In this document: positions 1 through 8,932 of the stretch, piece after piece
Numbering within the stretch: position 1 is the first letter of the stretch
Layout: every line of letters starts with the position of its first letter
Source of the DNA: VRUE01 sp963748075
Lineage (GTDB): Bacteria; Actinomycetota; Thermoleophilia; Solirubrobacterales; 70-9
NCBI GenBank assembly: GCA_963748075.1
Contig: CAVVHQ010000029.1
Coordinates: 145,922 to 209,921, forward strand
Direction of reading: 5' to 3'
DNA length: 64,000 nt
Position numbers and translations under genes: made by a program
Notes under the pieces: model-generated
What the model was told of the DNA's origin: nothing
Database searches by the model: none
The model's input: only the letters and a program-made list of their open reading frames with translations

Positions 1-1428
1 CTCCAGCGTCTGGCGCGAATCCTCGCGCGGCGGGTCGGCGATCGCCAGCACCCCGCTCAGCCGCCAGTCGCCGTCGTCGGAGCGGGCGACCGCCAGCGCC
101 CGCTGCCCCTTGCGGGCGAAGTCGGCGGTCGCTTCGCCGACTCGCTCGGCGCCCGCGGCCGAGCCGCCGGCCAGGTCGAGGATCGCCTGCACGGCGCCCT
201 TCGCCACCCGGTACTCGGCGCCGGACTCCCTGACCCGCGCCTCGGCCCGCTTGCGGTCGGCGTCGAAGGGCTCGAAGTCGAGGATCTCGCAACCGTCGAC
301 AGGGTGACCCAGCTCGGCGAGGACGGCCGCGTCGATCGGGTCCTGCCCGTCGCGCTCCGCGGTCAGCGCCGCCTCGCGCAGCACCCCCTCGCGGTCGGCG
401 CCCTCCTCGACCACGACGACCTCGGCGATCGCCAGCTCGTTCTTCGTGATCGTCCCCGTCTTGTCGGCGCAAAGCACGTCGACCCCCGACATCTCCTCGA
501 CCGCCGGCAGGTGGCTGACCACCGCCTCGTGCCGCGCCAGGTAGCGGGCGCCGACCGCCATCGTCACCGAGAGCACCGCCGGCAGGGCGACCGGGATCGA
601 GGCGATCGTCACCACCAGCGCGAACTCCAGCGTCGTCGCGACGCTGGTGCCGCGCAGCAGCGAGACGACGACGATCACCCCGACCAGCGCCAGGGCGATC
701 GCGATCAGGTACTTGCCGATCGAGAAGATCGCCGCCTGGAAGTGGCTCTGCGGCCCGCGTTCCCCGGTCAGCTCCGCGGTGCGGCCGAACTCCGTCGCCT
801 CGCCGGTGGCCAGCACCCGGATGCGCGGCGCGCCCCGGGAAACGACCGTCCCCGAATAGACCTCCTCGCCCTCGCCTTTCTCGACCGGCAGCGACTCGCC
901 GGTCAGCACCGACTCGTCGGCGTCGGCGGACCCCGCCGCGATTCGCCCGTCGGCGGGGATCACGTCGCCGCGCTCGACCGCGATCAGGTCGCCCGGGACC
1001 AGCTCCTCGGCGGCGACCGTGCGCCACTCGCCGTCGCGCCGTGCCCGGGCCCGTTTGGCGAGCCGCTCCTTCAGCGCCGCGATCGCGTTGGCCGCCTGGT
1101 GCTCCTCCCAGAAGCCGACCACGCCGTTGAGCATCAGCAGCGCCAGGATGATCCCGAAGTCGGCCCAGCGCGCCGTCACCGCGGTGAGCACCAGGGCGAC
1201 CTCGATCATCCAGGGGATCGGCGCCCAGAAGTGGGAGAGCAGCTCGAGCAGGACGCTGCGCTCCTCCTCTTCGAGCGCGTTCGGCCCGTAGCGCTCCAGC
1301 CGCGCCGCCGCCTCTTCGCCGCTCAGCCACCGCTCGGCGCCGAGCCCTTCGTCGGCGCGCCGGTCTTTCTCGCTCCGCTGGTCGCGGACCCCGTGGCCCG
1401 AGGCGGTCTCCTTGCGACCGGCAGCCAT
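1..1428 (-). CDS. Class IIIA (plasma-membrane H+-type) P-type ATPase, copy A, 3' end outside window
   Basis: Probable proton-exporting P-type ATPase. The C-terminal half lies beyond the left edge. The ATG at 1428 is chosen because the N-terminus (MAAGRKET) matches that of the neighbouring copy B. Visible in order: cation-transporter N-domain (residues ~20-75), paired TM helices, actuator domain with TGES, TM4 with PVALPAV, and the phosphorylation motif DKTGTIT with Asp322. The window edge cuts it inside the nucleotide-binding domain. It starts only 10 nt after the stop of copy B and has no clear Shine-Dalgarno, so it is probably translated from the same transcript. It is closely similar to copy B along the whole visible length, which indicates tandem duplication. 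Confidence 0.9.
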   Translation of the reverse strand, partial: MAAGRKETASGHGVRDQRSEKDRRADEGLGAERWLSGEEAAARLERYGPNALEEEERSVLLELLSHFWAPIPWMIEVALVLTAVTARWADFGIILALLMLNGVVGFWEEHQAANAIAALKERLAKRARARRDGEWRTVAAEELVPGDLIAVERGDVIPADGRIAAGSADADESVLTGESLPVEKGEGEEVYSGTVVSRGAPRIRVLATGEATEFGRTAELTGERGPQSHFQAAIFSIGKYLIAIALALVGVIVVVSLLRGTSVATTLEFALVVTIASIPVALPAVLSVTMAVGARYLARHEAVVSHLPAVEEMSGVDVLCADKTGTITKNELAIAEVVVVEEGADREGVLREAALTAERDGQDPIDAAVLAELGHPVDGCEILDFEPFDADRKRAEARVRESGAEYRVAKGAVQAILDLAGGSAAGAERVGEATADFARKGQRALAVARSDDGDWRLSGVLAIADPPREDSRQTLE

Positions 1429-1438
1429 GCCGAAATGA

Positions 1439-3889
1439 TTACCCGATCGCCGCGGGCTGTCGATTCGCCCGCCGGTCGAGCAGCGCGTAGGTCCACAGCT
1501 TGACCTGGTCGAGCAGCAGCATCCAGGCGATCGCGTATCCCCAGGCAAAGCCGACCAGGCCCCACTCGAGCGGCTTCATCAGCGCCCCCTCGATAGCGAT
1601 CAGGGTGGCGACGATCTGGGTGCCGACCACCGCGATCAGCAGGATCGAGGCGGGGCGATGCGACCACAGCCGCCCGCGGGTGCGGGCGACGAACAGGGTC
1701 AGGTGGCCGGCCACCGAGAGCTTCAGGTACATCAGGGTGCGCAGCTCCGCGTCGGAGAGGCCGAGCGGCACGTGACCCACCCAGAGCAGCACGAAGGAGG
1801 AGACCACGCCAGCCAGGCCGAGCACCGTGGCGATCGTCAGCACCTCGCGCAGGTCCCAGCGCTCCGGGCGCGGCGACGGTCGCACGCGGTCGTAGGCGAT
1901 CGTCAGGATCGCCGCGTCGTTGAGGATCGCCAGCAGGACGATCTGGATCGGGGTGACCGGGAAGAAGTCGAAGACGACGATCGCCACGGTGGCGAAGAGG
2001 ACGATGCGAATCGTCTCGGTGATCCGGTAGATCGCGTAGTTGGTCATCCGCCGGAACACCTCGCGGGCCCGGTGGATCGCCTCGACGATCACCGAGAGGC
2101 CGGCCGAGAGCAGCACGATGTCGGCCGCCGCCCGCGCCGCGTCGGTGGCGCCGGAGACGGCGATCCCGGCGTCGGCACGGGCGAGCGCGGGAGCGTCGTT
2201 GACCCCGTCGCCGGTCATCCCGACGATGTGGCCGCGGGCCTGCAGAGCCTTGACGATCCGGTGCTTGTCCTCGGGGACGACCTGGGCGAAGCCGTCGGCT
2301 CCCTCGACCCGGCTCGCCAGCTCGTTCCCTTCGAGCCGCTCGATCGCGCTCGACTCCAGCACCTCCTCTCCCATCCCCACCTCGCGGGCGATCTCGCGGG
2401 CGATCTCCACCCGGTCGCCGGTCACCATCTTCACCGAGATCCCGAGGTCGCGCGCCTGCTCCAGGGTGGGCCGCGAGTCCTCGCGCGGCGGGTCGGCGAT
2501 CGCCAGCACCCCGGTCAGCCGCCAGTCGCCGTCGTCGGCGCGGGCCACGGCCAGCGCCCGCTGCCCCTTGCTGGCGAAGTCGGCAGTCGCGGTTGCCACG
2601 AGATCGGCGCCCGGAGCCGAGCCGCCCGCCAGGTCGAGGATCACCTGCACGGCGCCCTTCGCCACCCGGAAGGTGGCGCCGCCGGACTCCCTGATCCGCG
2701 CCTCGGCCCGCTTGCGGTCGGCGTCGAAGGGCTCCAGCTCGAGCACCTCGCACCCATCCGGCCGCCTGCCCAGCTCGGCGAGGATCGCCGCGTCGATCGG
2801 GTCCTGGCCGTCGGGCTCCGCGGTCAGCGCCGCCTCGCGCAGCACCTGCTCGCGGTCGGCGCCTTCCGCCACCGTCGCGACCTCGGCGATCGCCAGCTCG
2901 TTGCGGGTGATCGTCCCGGTCTTGTCGGCGCAGAGCACGTCGACCCCCGACATCTCCTCGACTGCCGGCAGGTGGCTGACCACCGCCTCTTGCCTGGCCA
3001 GCGAGCGGGCCCCGACCGCCATCGTCACCGAGAGCACCGCCGGCAGGGCGACCGGGATCGAGGCGATCGTCACCACCAAGGCGAACTCGAGCGTCGTCGC
3101 CGCGTCGTCGCCGCGCAGCAGCGAGACGACGACGATCGCCCCGACCAGCGCCAGGGCGATCGCGATCAGGTACCTGCCGATCGCGAACACCGCTGCCTGG
3201 AAGTGGCTCTGCGGCCCGCGTTCCCCGGTCAGCTCCGCGGTGCGGCCGAACTCCGTCGCCTCGCCGGTGGCGAGCACGCGGATGCTCGGAGCGCCCCGCG
3301 AGACCACCGTTCCCGAGTAGACGTCGTCGCCGGCGCCCTTGGCCACCGGCAGCGACTCGCCCGTCAGCAACGACTCGTCGGCTTCGGCGAACCCCGCCGC
3401 GATTCGCCCGTCGGCGGAAATCACGTCGCCGCGCTCGACCGCGATCAGGTCGCCGGGAACGATCCGCTCAGCCCGCACGACCCGCCACTCGCCGTCGCGC
3501 CTGACGCGCGCCCGTTTGGCGAGCCGCTCCTTCAGCGCCGCGATCGCGTTGGCCGCCTGGTGCTCCTCCCAGAAGCCGACCAGCCCGTTGAGCAGCAGCA
3601 GCGCCAGGATGATCCCGAAGTCGCCCCAGCGCGCGGTGAGGGCCGTGAGCACCAGGGCGACCTCGATCATCCAGGGGATCGGCGCCCAGAAGTGGGAGAG
3701 CAGCTCGAGCACGACGCTGCGCTCCTTTTCCTCGATCGCGTTCGGCCCGTAGCGCCCCAGCCGCGCCGCCGCAGCCGCGCCGCTCAGCCCCTCCGCGGCG
3801 GCAAGCCGCTCGTCGGCCTGGCGGTCCTCCTGGCGGCGCTGGTCCCGGACTCCGGGGCCCGAGACGGTCTCCTTGCGACCGGCAGCCAT
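1439..3889 (-). CDS. Class IIIA (plasma-membrane H+-type) P-type ATPase, copy B
   Basis: Complete 816-residue P-type ATPase of the fungal/plant Pma1-like proton pump group. Motifs: TGES in the actuator domain, PVALPAVL in TM4, DKTGTIT with the phosphorylated Asp322, MVTGD and GDGVNDAPAL in the hinge, and an ILND motif in TM6 as in H+-ATPases. It lacks the long regulatory C-terminus of plant pumps. The ATG at 3889 was preferred over codons further upstream because it aligns with copy A. It lies 69 nt after the class II ATPase gene and directly before copy A. Likely role: proton extrusion and pH homeostasis. The ion is inferred from class motifs. Confidence 0.9.
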   Translation of the reverse strand: MAAGRKETVSGPGVRDQRRQEDRQADERLAAAEGLSGAAAAARLGRYGPNAIEEKERSVVLELLSHFWAPIPWMIEVALVLTALTARWGDFGIILALLLLNGLVGFWEEHQAANAIAALKERLAKRARVRRDGEWRVVRAERIVPGDLIAVERGDVISADGRIAAGFAEADESLLTGESLPVAKGAGDDVYSGTVVSRGAPSIRVLATGEATEFGRTAELTGERGPQSHFQAAVFAIGRYLIAIALALVGAIVVVSLLRGDDAATTLEFALVVTIASIPVALPAVLSVTMAVGARSLARQEAVVSHLPAVEEMSGVDVLCADKTGTITRNELAIAEVATVAEGADREQVLREAALTAEPDGQDPIDAAILAELGRRPDGCEVLELEPFDADRKRAEARIRESGGATFRVAKGAVQVILDLAGGSAPGADLVATATADFASKGQRALAVARADDGDWRLTGVLAIADPPREDSRPTLEQARDLGISVKMVTGDRVEIAREIAREVGMGEEVLESSAIERLEGNELASRVEGADGFAQVVPEDKHRIVKALQARGHIVGMTGDGVNDAPALARADAGIAVSGATDAARAAADIVLLSAGLSVIVEAIHRAREVFRRMTNYAIYRITETIRIVLFATVAIVVFDFFPVTPIQIVLLAILNDAAILTIAYDRVRPSPRPERWDLREVLTIATVLGLAGVVSSFVLLWVGHVPLGLSDAELRTLMYLKLSVAGHLTLFVARTRGRLWSHRPASILLIAVVGTQIVATLIAIEGALMKPLEWGLVGFAWGYAIAWMLLLDQVKLWTYALLDRRANRQPAAIG

Positions 3890-3958
3890 CTCCAAAGCTC
3901 TACCCGAATGCCCCCGCCGGCGCGCGCCGGCGGACGGCTGCCAGGGCCCGTCGGCCAC

Positions 3959-6619
3959 TCAACGGATCGAGGCAGGTCGGCGCAGCAGCTTGTGCAGCTC
4001 GGCCGCAATGGCGACGCTCAGCGCCACGGCAAGGATCTCGGCCCAGGTCCACAGGTCGAGCGGCTCGACCCGCAGCGCCGCCTGGGTCGGTGGGAGGTAG
4101 AGAGCGGCGGCGTGGATCGCCAGCGCTGCCGCGCTGCCGACGAACAGCAGGCGGTTCGAGAGGGGGCTCTTGGCGAACAGCGAGCGCTGCTCGGAACGGC
4201 AGTTGCCGACGTGGACCACCTGGAAGACCACCATCGCGGTCAGGGCGACCGAGCGGGCCTCCTCCAGGGAGGTGCCCGCCCCCCGCTCGAGCAGGAAGAG
4301 GAGCAGCGTCCCCGCCGCCATCACCGCGCCGACGATCAGGGTCCGCTCCCAGAGCAGGCGCGAGACGACCCCCTCCCCGCGCGGGCGCGGTGGCCTGCGA
4401 CGTACCTCCTCCTCCCCCGGCTCGAAGGCGAGCGCCACGTCCTCGATTCCGTTCGTGACCAGGTTGAGCCAGAGAAGCTGGGCCGGCAGAAACGGCAGCG
4501 GGAAGCGAAAGAGCAGGCTGGCCAGCACGGCAAGCACCTCCGCCGCGCCAGAGGAGATCAGGAAGAAGGTCGTGTTGCGCACGTTCTGGAAGGCGACGCG
4601 TCCCTCCTCCACCGCGGCGAACACGGTGGCGAAGTCGTCATCGACGATCACCATGTCGGCGGCCTCCTTGGCGACGTCGGTGCCCGAACGCCCCATAGCC
4701 GCGCCGATGTCGGCGGCCTTCAGCGCCGGGGCGTCGTTGACCCCGTCGCCGGTGACCGCGGCGACCTCTCCCCGCTCGCGCAGCGCCTCGACGATCCGCA
4801 GCTTATGCTGCGGCGAGACCCGCGCGTAGACCGGCACCTTCCCGACCAGGCGTCGCAGCTCGTCCCCGCCGACCGCGTCCAGCTCGACCCCGCTCAGCGC
4901 CCGCGAGGCCTCGTCGGCGATCCCCAGCTCTCGGGCTATCGCCAGCGCCGTGACGACGTGGTCGCCGGTGACCATCACGACCCGGATCCCGGCCTCGCGG
5001 CAGCGGCGCACCGCCGCCCTCGCCCCCTCGCGCGGCGGGTCCATCATCGCCTCGAGACCGAGGAAGGTGAGTCCGTCGAGGTGCTCGTGCAGCGAGGCCT
5101 CGCCGGGTTCCTTCAGCTCGCCGAAGGCGAGGCCGATGACGCGCAGGCCGGCCGCCGCCATCTCCTCCGCCTCGCGCAGCGGCGCCTCCGGGTCCAGCTC
5201 GGCAAGCCCCGCCGCTTTCGCGCACATCGTCACCACCCGCTCCGGCGCGCCCTTGACGAAGACCACGTCGCGGTCGCCGTGGCGGTGGAAGCTGGCCGCG
5301 AAGCGGCGCGAGGGGTCGAAGGGAATCTCGCCCCAGCGCGGGATCTCCTCCTCCAGCTCGTCGCGGAACATCCCGGCCTTGGCCGCGGCGACGAGCAGGC
5401 CGACCTCGGTCGGGTCGCCACTCACCTCGAACTCGCCGTCCCCGAGCACCACGGAGCCTTCGTTGCACAACGTCCCCGCGAGCAGGGTCAGGGCGAGCGG
5501 GGAGCCCTTACGCGGAGCGACAGGCTCCCCGTCGCGACGGATCTCGCCGGCGGCGCTGTAGCCGCTGCCGGTCAGCTCGAAGCGCTCGCCGGCGGCGAGG
5601 ATGCGCTCGACCGTCATCCGGTTCTGGGTCAGCGTCCCGGTCTTGTCGGAGGCGATCACCGTGCAGCTCCCGAGCGTCTCGACCGCCGGCAGCCGCCGCA
5701 CGATCGCCCGCCGCGCCGCCATCCGGCGCACGCTGATCGCCAGCGCCACGGTAAGCACGATCGCCAGGCCCTCGGGAATCGCCGAGACCGCGAGGGCGAC
5801 CACGGCGAAGAGGAGTTCGCCGAGATCCTCGCCCGCCAGCGCCCCCAGGCCGAGCCCCACAAGACCGACGATCAGCACCGCGAGGCCGATGATCCGCGCC
5901 AGCCGGGAGATCCGCTGCTGGAGCGGCGTCTCGACCCGCCCGATCGCCTCCAGACTGCCGGCGATCCTGCCCAGCTCGGTCTCGGCCCCGGTGTCGACGA
6001 CGACTGCGCGGGCGCGGCCCAGGGTGACCGCCGAGCCCATGTACAGCATGTTGACCCGCTCGGGCAGCGGCGTTGCGGGCGGCAGCGGGGCGCTCTGCTT
6101 GGCGACCGTCTCCGACTCGCCGGTCAGGTGGGATTCGTCCACCTCCAACCCGACCTCCTGCAGGATGCGGCAGTCGGCCGGGACCCTGGAGCCGGACTCG
6201 ACCAGGACCACGTCGCCGGGCACCAGCTCGCGGACGTCGACCTGGCGCTCGCGGCGGTCGCGCAGCGCCCTCCCCCTGGCGCTGGCCAGGCGTCGCAGCG
6301 CCGCCATCGAGCGCTCGGCTCGGTGCTCCTGCAGGAAGCCGACCGTCGCGTTGAGCGCCAGCACCGCGCCGATCACGGCCGCGTCGAGGTACTCGCCGAG
6401 GGCGATCGTCACCACCCCGGCCGCCATCAGGATGTAGATCAGCGGGCTGCGGAACTGGCGCAGCGCGATCGCGGCGCCGCTCGTCGCGCCCTCCTCGGGC
6501 AGCTCGTTGGGCCCGTGCAAGCGCAGCCTCCGCTCCGCCTCGGCCTGCGCCAGCCCATGCTCGCCGCCGTCGAGCCCGGCCAGGACCGCGGCGCCGGACT
6601 CCGTCCAGGGCTCGCTCAC
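3959..6619 (-). CDS. Class II-type cation-transporting P-type ATPase
   Basis: 886-residue P-type ATPase resembling the Ca2+/Na+,K+ (class IIA/IIC) branch. Visible: N-terminal cation ATPase domain ending in LHGPNELPEE, TGES, the TM4 motif AIPEGLAIVL, DKTGTLTQNRM with phosphorylated Asp325, MVTGD and GDGVNDAPALKAADIG. TM6 reads NLVTNGIEDVAL where SERCA has NLVTDG, a variant common in uncharacterised bacterial pumps, so the ion cannot be assigned. The GTG start at 6619 overlaps the TGA of the trehalose synthase gene (GTGA), implying translational coupling. In-frame sequence further upstream is the out-of-frame shadow of that gene. Confidence 0.88.
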   Translation of the reverse strand: MSEPWTESGAAVLAGLDGGEHGLAQAEAERRLRLHGPNELPEEGATSGAAIALRQFRSPLIYILMAAGVVTIALGEYLDAAVIGAVLALNATVGFLQEHRAERSMAALRRLASARGRALRDRRERQVDVRELVPGDVVLVESGSRVPADCRILQEVGLEVDESHLTGESETVAKQSAPLPPATPLPERVNMLYMGSAVTLGRARAVVVDTGAETELGRIAGSLEAIGRVETPLQQRISRLARIIGLAVLIVGLVGLGLGALAGEDLGELLFAVVALAVSAIPEGLAIVLTVALAISVRRMAARRAIVRRLPAVETLGSCTVIASDKTGTLTQNRMTVERILAAGERFELTGSGYSAAGEIRRDGEPVAPRKGSPLALTLLAGTLCNEGSVVLGDGEFEVSGDPTEVGLLVAAAKAGMFRDELEEEIPRWGEIPFDPSRRFAASFHRHGDRDVVFVKGAPERVVTMCAKAAGLAELDPEAPLREAEEMAAAGLRVIGLAFGELKEPGEASLHEHLDGLTFLGLEAMMDPPREGARAAVRRCREAGIRVVMVTGDHVVTALAIARELGIADEASRALSGVELDAVGGDELRRLVGKVPVYARVSPQHKLRIVEALRERGEVAAVTGDGVNDAPALKAADIGAAMGRSGTDVAKEAADMVIVDDDFATVFAAVEEGRVAFQNVRNTTFFLISSGAAEVLAVLASLLFRFPLPFLPAQLLWLNLVTNGIEDVALAFEPGEEEVRRRPPRPRGEGVVSRLLWERTLIVGAVMAAGTLLLFLLERGAGTSLEEARSVALTAMVVFQVVHVGNCRSEQRSLFAKSPLSNRLLFVGSAAALAIHAAALYLPPTQAALRVEPLDLWTWAEILAVALSVAIAAELHKLLRRPASIR

Positions 6620-7893
6620 GCGACGAGGTCCGACAGCACCGCGAGGTGGTCGCGGAGCAGTCGCGGCAGCAGGAACCGCGCGCCCACCGCCTCCGCTCCC
6701 GCCGCCCCGATCTCCTCGGCCCGCACGGGGTCTTCCAGCAGCTCGGTCGTGCGGTCGGCGAACTCCTCCACCGACTCGGCGAGATAGCCGCCGACCCCGT
6801 CCCGAAGCTGCTCGGGGATGCCGCCCGCCCGGCCCGCCACCATCGCGGTGCCCTTCCAGAGCGTCTCGGAGACGACCAGCCCGAACCCCTCGCGGATGCT
6901 CTTCTGGATCGCCACGTCGGCGACGAGCTGAAAGGCGTTCACCTCGTGGCTGGCGACGCCCATCTGGTTGGTGAACAGCAGACAGGCCGGCTCGCCGGCG
7001 GTCTCCCTCTCGATCTCCTCGTAGATGCGCCAGCCCTCGGGGTCGTCGGTGGCCATCGCGCCGACCAGGGCGAGCTGCAGGGCGGGGAACGTCTCGCGCA
7101 CCCGGCGCCAGACCTCGACCACCCCGAACGGGTCCTTCCAGGGGTCGAAGCGCGAGACCTGAAGCAGTAGGGGCCGTGCCAGATCGACGCCCAGCGCCGC
7201 CACCGTCTGCCGCGCCAGGTAGTCGGGAAGCCGCTGGTTCTTCGAGGTGATCGGGTCGATCGCCGGCAGCAGCAGCGAGGTCGGGGCCTCGAGATCGGGG
7301 GGGACGAAGGAGCGCAGGGTGAAGGCGGCGCGGTCGTGCAGCTCCACGTAGGGGCGGAGGAACTCCCAGATCGGCCGGTGCGGCGCCGAGGAGTCGACGT
7401 GGCAGCGCCACACCCAGCGCTCGGCGAGGTCGGGCGCGAAGCTGCGCACCGCCGCCGGCTGGGGGTCGTGCACGACGATCGCGTCCCAGCCCCCCTCCAG
7501 CGCCCTGGCGTTCTCCTCGTTATGGCGCAGGTACTCCTCGCGCTGGGCATCGCTCAGCTCGACTTCCATCCCCTGCAGTCCGTTGTGGATTCGCTTGGTC
7601 ACCTCGAAGAAGCGCAGGTCGCCGGCGATCACCCGCCACTCCGCCTCGATCCCGAGGTCCCGCTCCAGCGGCACGAGCGAGGAGAGCAGCTCGGCGACGC
7701 CGCCGCCGGTGGCGGTGGCGCTCAGCTCCAGCACGCGTCTGCCACGCAGCGCCTCGGCGAGCTCGCGCACCTCGGCGACCAGCTCGTCGCCGACCACCTC
7801 GCGATAGCCCTCCAGGGCGCTGCGCTTCAAGCTGACCCGCCGCGGGCTGGCGCTCGAGGCGTCCGCTTGCGTCACGCTGGGCGGGTCCTCCAT
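6616..7893 (-). CDS. treT: Trehalose synthase, NDP-glucose:glucose type (GT4)
   Basis: 425-residue GT4 glycosyltransferase of the TreT type, which makes trehalose from NDP-glucose and glucose (reversibly in characterised members). N-terminal features: TATGGGVAELL and a long region typical of TreT (RWVWRCHVDSS, AFTLRSFVPP). The C-terminal GT-B half has QVSRFDPWKDP and SIREGFGLVVSETLWKG, with the EGFGL donor-binding segment, then GGIPEQ. The ATG at 7893 gives MEDPPSV. The stop overlaps the start of the downstream P-type ATPase. Trehalose synthesis next to ion pumps suggests an osmotic or pH stress role (inference). Confidence 0.82.
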   Translation of the reverse strand: MEDPPSVTQADASSASPRRVSLKRSALEGYREVVGDELVAEVRELAEALRGRRVLELSATATGGGVAELLSSLVPLERDLGIEAEWRVIAGDLRFFEVTKRIHNGLQGMEVELSDAQREEYLRHNEENARALEGGWDAIVVHDPQPAAVRSFAPDLAERWVWRCHVDSSAPHRPIWEFLRPYVELHDRAAFTLRSFVPPDLEAPTSLLLPAIDPITSKNQRLPDYLARQTVAALGVDLARPLLLQVSRFDPWKDPFGVVEVWRRVRETFPALQLALVGAMATDDPEGWRIYEEIERETAGEPACLLFTNQMGVASHEVNAFQLVADVAIQKSIREGFGLVVSETLWKGTAMVAGRAGGIPEQLRDGVGGYLAESVEEFADRTTELLEDPVRAEEIGAAGAEAVGARFLLPRLLRDHLAVLSDLVA

Positions 7894-7968
7894 GCCCCGC
7901 AGTCTGCCGAACCCGCCTCGTCGGAGACCGGCCAAGCTGGACCCCGGCCCGAACGGCGCGGACGGTCC

Positions 7969-8835
7969 TCAGCCGTCGGGCCCCAGCGCCGCGCGCAGCG
8001 CCTCGAGGAACGCCCCGGGGCGGTCGCGAGGCGGGTCGTCCGCGCAGTCGTCGATCACCTGCAGCGGCCAGCCATAGCGGCTGCTCGCCCGCTCGGCGAT
8101 CCGCAGCCGATTGGCGCGGTCCTGACGGCCCCAGATCAGCGTCGTGGGTACGGCGATCCGCGCCAGGTCCTCGGCCGGGATTCGCGGGATGCCCAGCTCG
8201 CGCATCATCCGCCCGGCGACCTTCGCCCCCGGCCCGCGGGCGCTCTCGAGGTTGTAGGCGACGAACGGCTCCCAGCGCTCGCCCATCTGCTCGCGAAGCG
8301 CGTCGAGGTCGTAGGAGCACTGCCGCATGAACCGGTCGTAGCTGCGCTCGCTCGGCCTCGCCAGGAAGCCGGCCATCGTCACGGCGAAGCGCGGGGCGGG
8401 ACGGAACCGGCCGAGGCCAAGGCTGTCGACCAGCACGAGGCGACTGAGCAGCTCGCCCCGCTCGATCGCGAAGCGCGCCGCGATCGCGCCGCCCAGCACG
8501 TGCCCGACCAGACTCGGCGGCGAGTCGCAGGCCGCCTCGATCAGCTCTCCCAGCCAGGCCAGCATGCGCTCGGCGTCCAGCGGCCCGTCGTGCAGCTCCG
8601 ATTCGCCGTGCGCGGGCAGGTCGGGGGCGATCACGCGGTGCGTCGCGACCAGGTCCGGAAGGATCCGCAGCCATTTGACGGCGGACTCGCCCGGGCCGTG
8701 CAGGAGGATGAGCGGCGGGCCCTCGCCGCCCTCCAGCACCGCGGTCGAGACGCCGGCCAGGTCCAGCCGCCGTTCGGCGACCGGGATGCCGGCGAGCAGG
8801 TGCTCGCGGGGATCGACGGAGGTTCCGGTAGCCAT
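7969..8835 (-). CDS. Alpha/beta-hydrolase fold protein without catalytic Ser and His
   Basis: 288 residues with a clear alpha/beta-hydrolase fold: LILLHGPGES oxyanion strand, VIAPDLPAHGES, a nucleophile-elbow segment, a cap region and LIWGRQDRANR carrying the acid-loop Asp. The elbow that normally reads GHSxGG is GHVLGG, so Val113 replaces the nucleophile. The C-terminal position that normally holds the catalytic His (ten residues before the F of RPxxF) is Asp266. The frame is intact, so this is probably a non-hydrolytic paralogue. The ATG at 8835 (MATGTSV) is preferred over in-frame codons further upstream. It lies 97 nt from the LuxR gene. Confidence 0.8.
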   Translation of the reverse strand: MATGTSVDPREHLLAGIPVAERRLDLAGVSTAVLEGGEGPPLILLHGPGESAVKWLRILPDLVATHRVIAPDLPAHGESELHDGPLDAERMLAWLGELIEAACDSPPSLVGHVLGGAIAARFAIERGELLSRLVLVDSLGLGRFRPAPRFAVTMAGFLARPSERSYDRFMRQCSYDLDALREQMGERWEPFVAYNLESARGPGAKVAGRMMRELGIPRIPAEDLARIAVPTTLIWGRQDRANRLRIAERASSRYGWPLQVIDDCADDPPRDRPGAFLEALRAALGPDG

Positions 8836-8932
8836 CGAGACGAAGGTAGCCGCGCGCGAGCGCCCCGCGCATCGCCTGGATTCACCAACCTCGCGGCGCC
8901 GCGCAGTGGTCATCTCTGACCACGCGGCCAGC

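Noticed and set aside
1658..6787. A 1709-codon plus-strand open frame
   Set aside because: It is antisense to three P-type ATPase genes with all catalytic motifs; the open frame is a by-product of GC-rich codon use, and its product is low-complexity Arg/His/Gln-rich.
6620..7411. N-terminal extension of the class II P-type ATPase to 7411
   Set aside because: It is out of frame with, and overlaps, the trehalose synthase gene; the GTG at 6619 matches the family's N-terminus and couples to the upstream stop.
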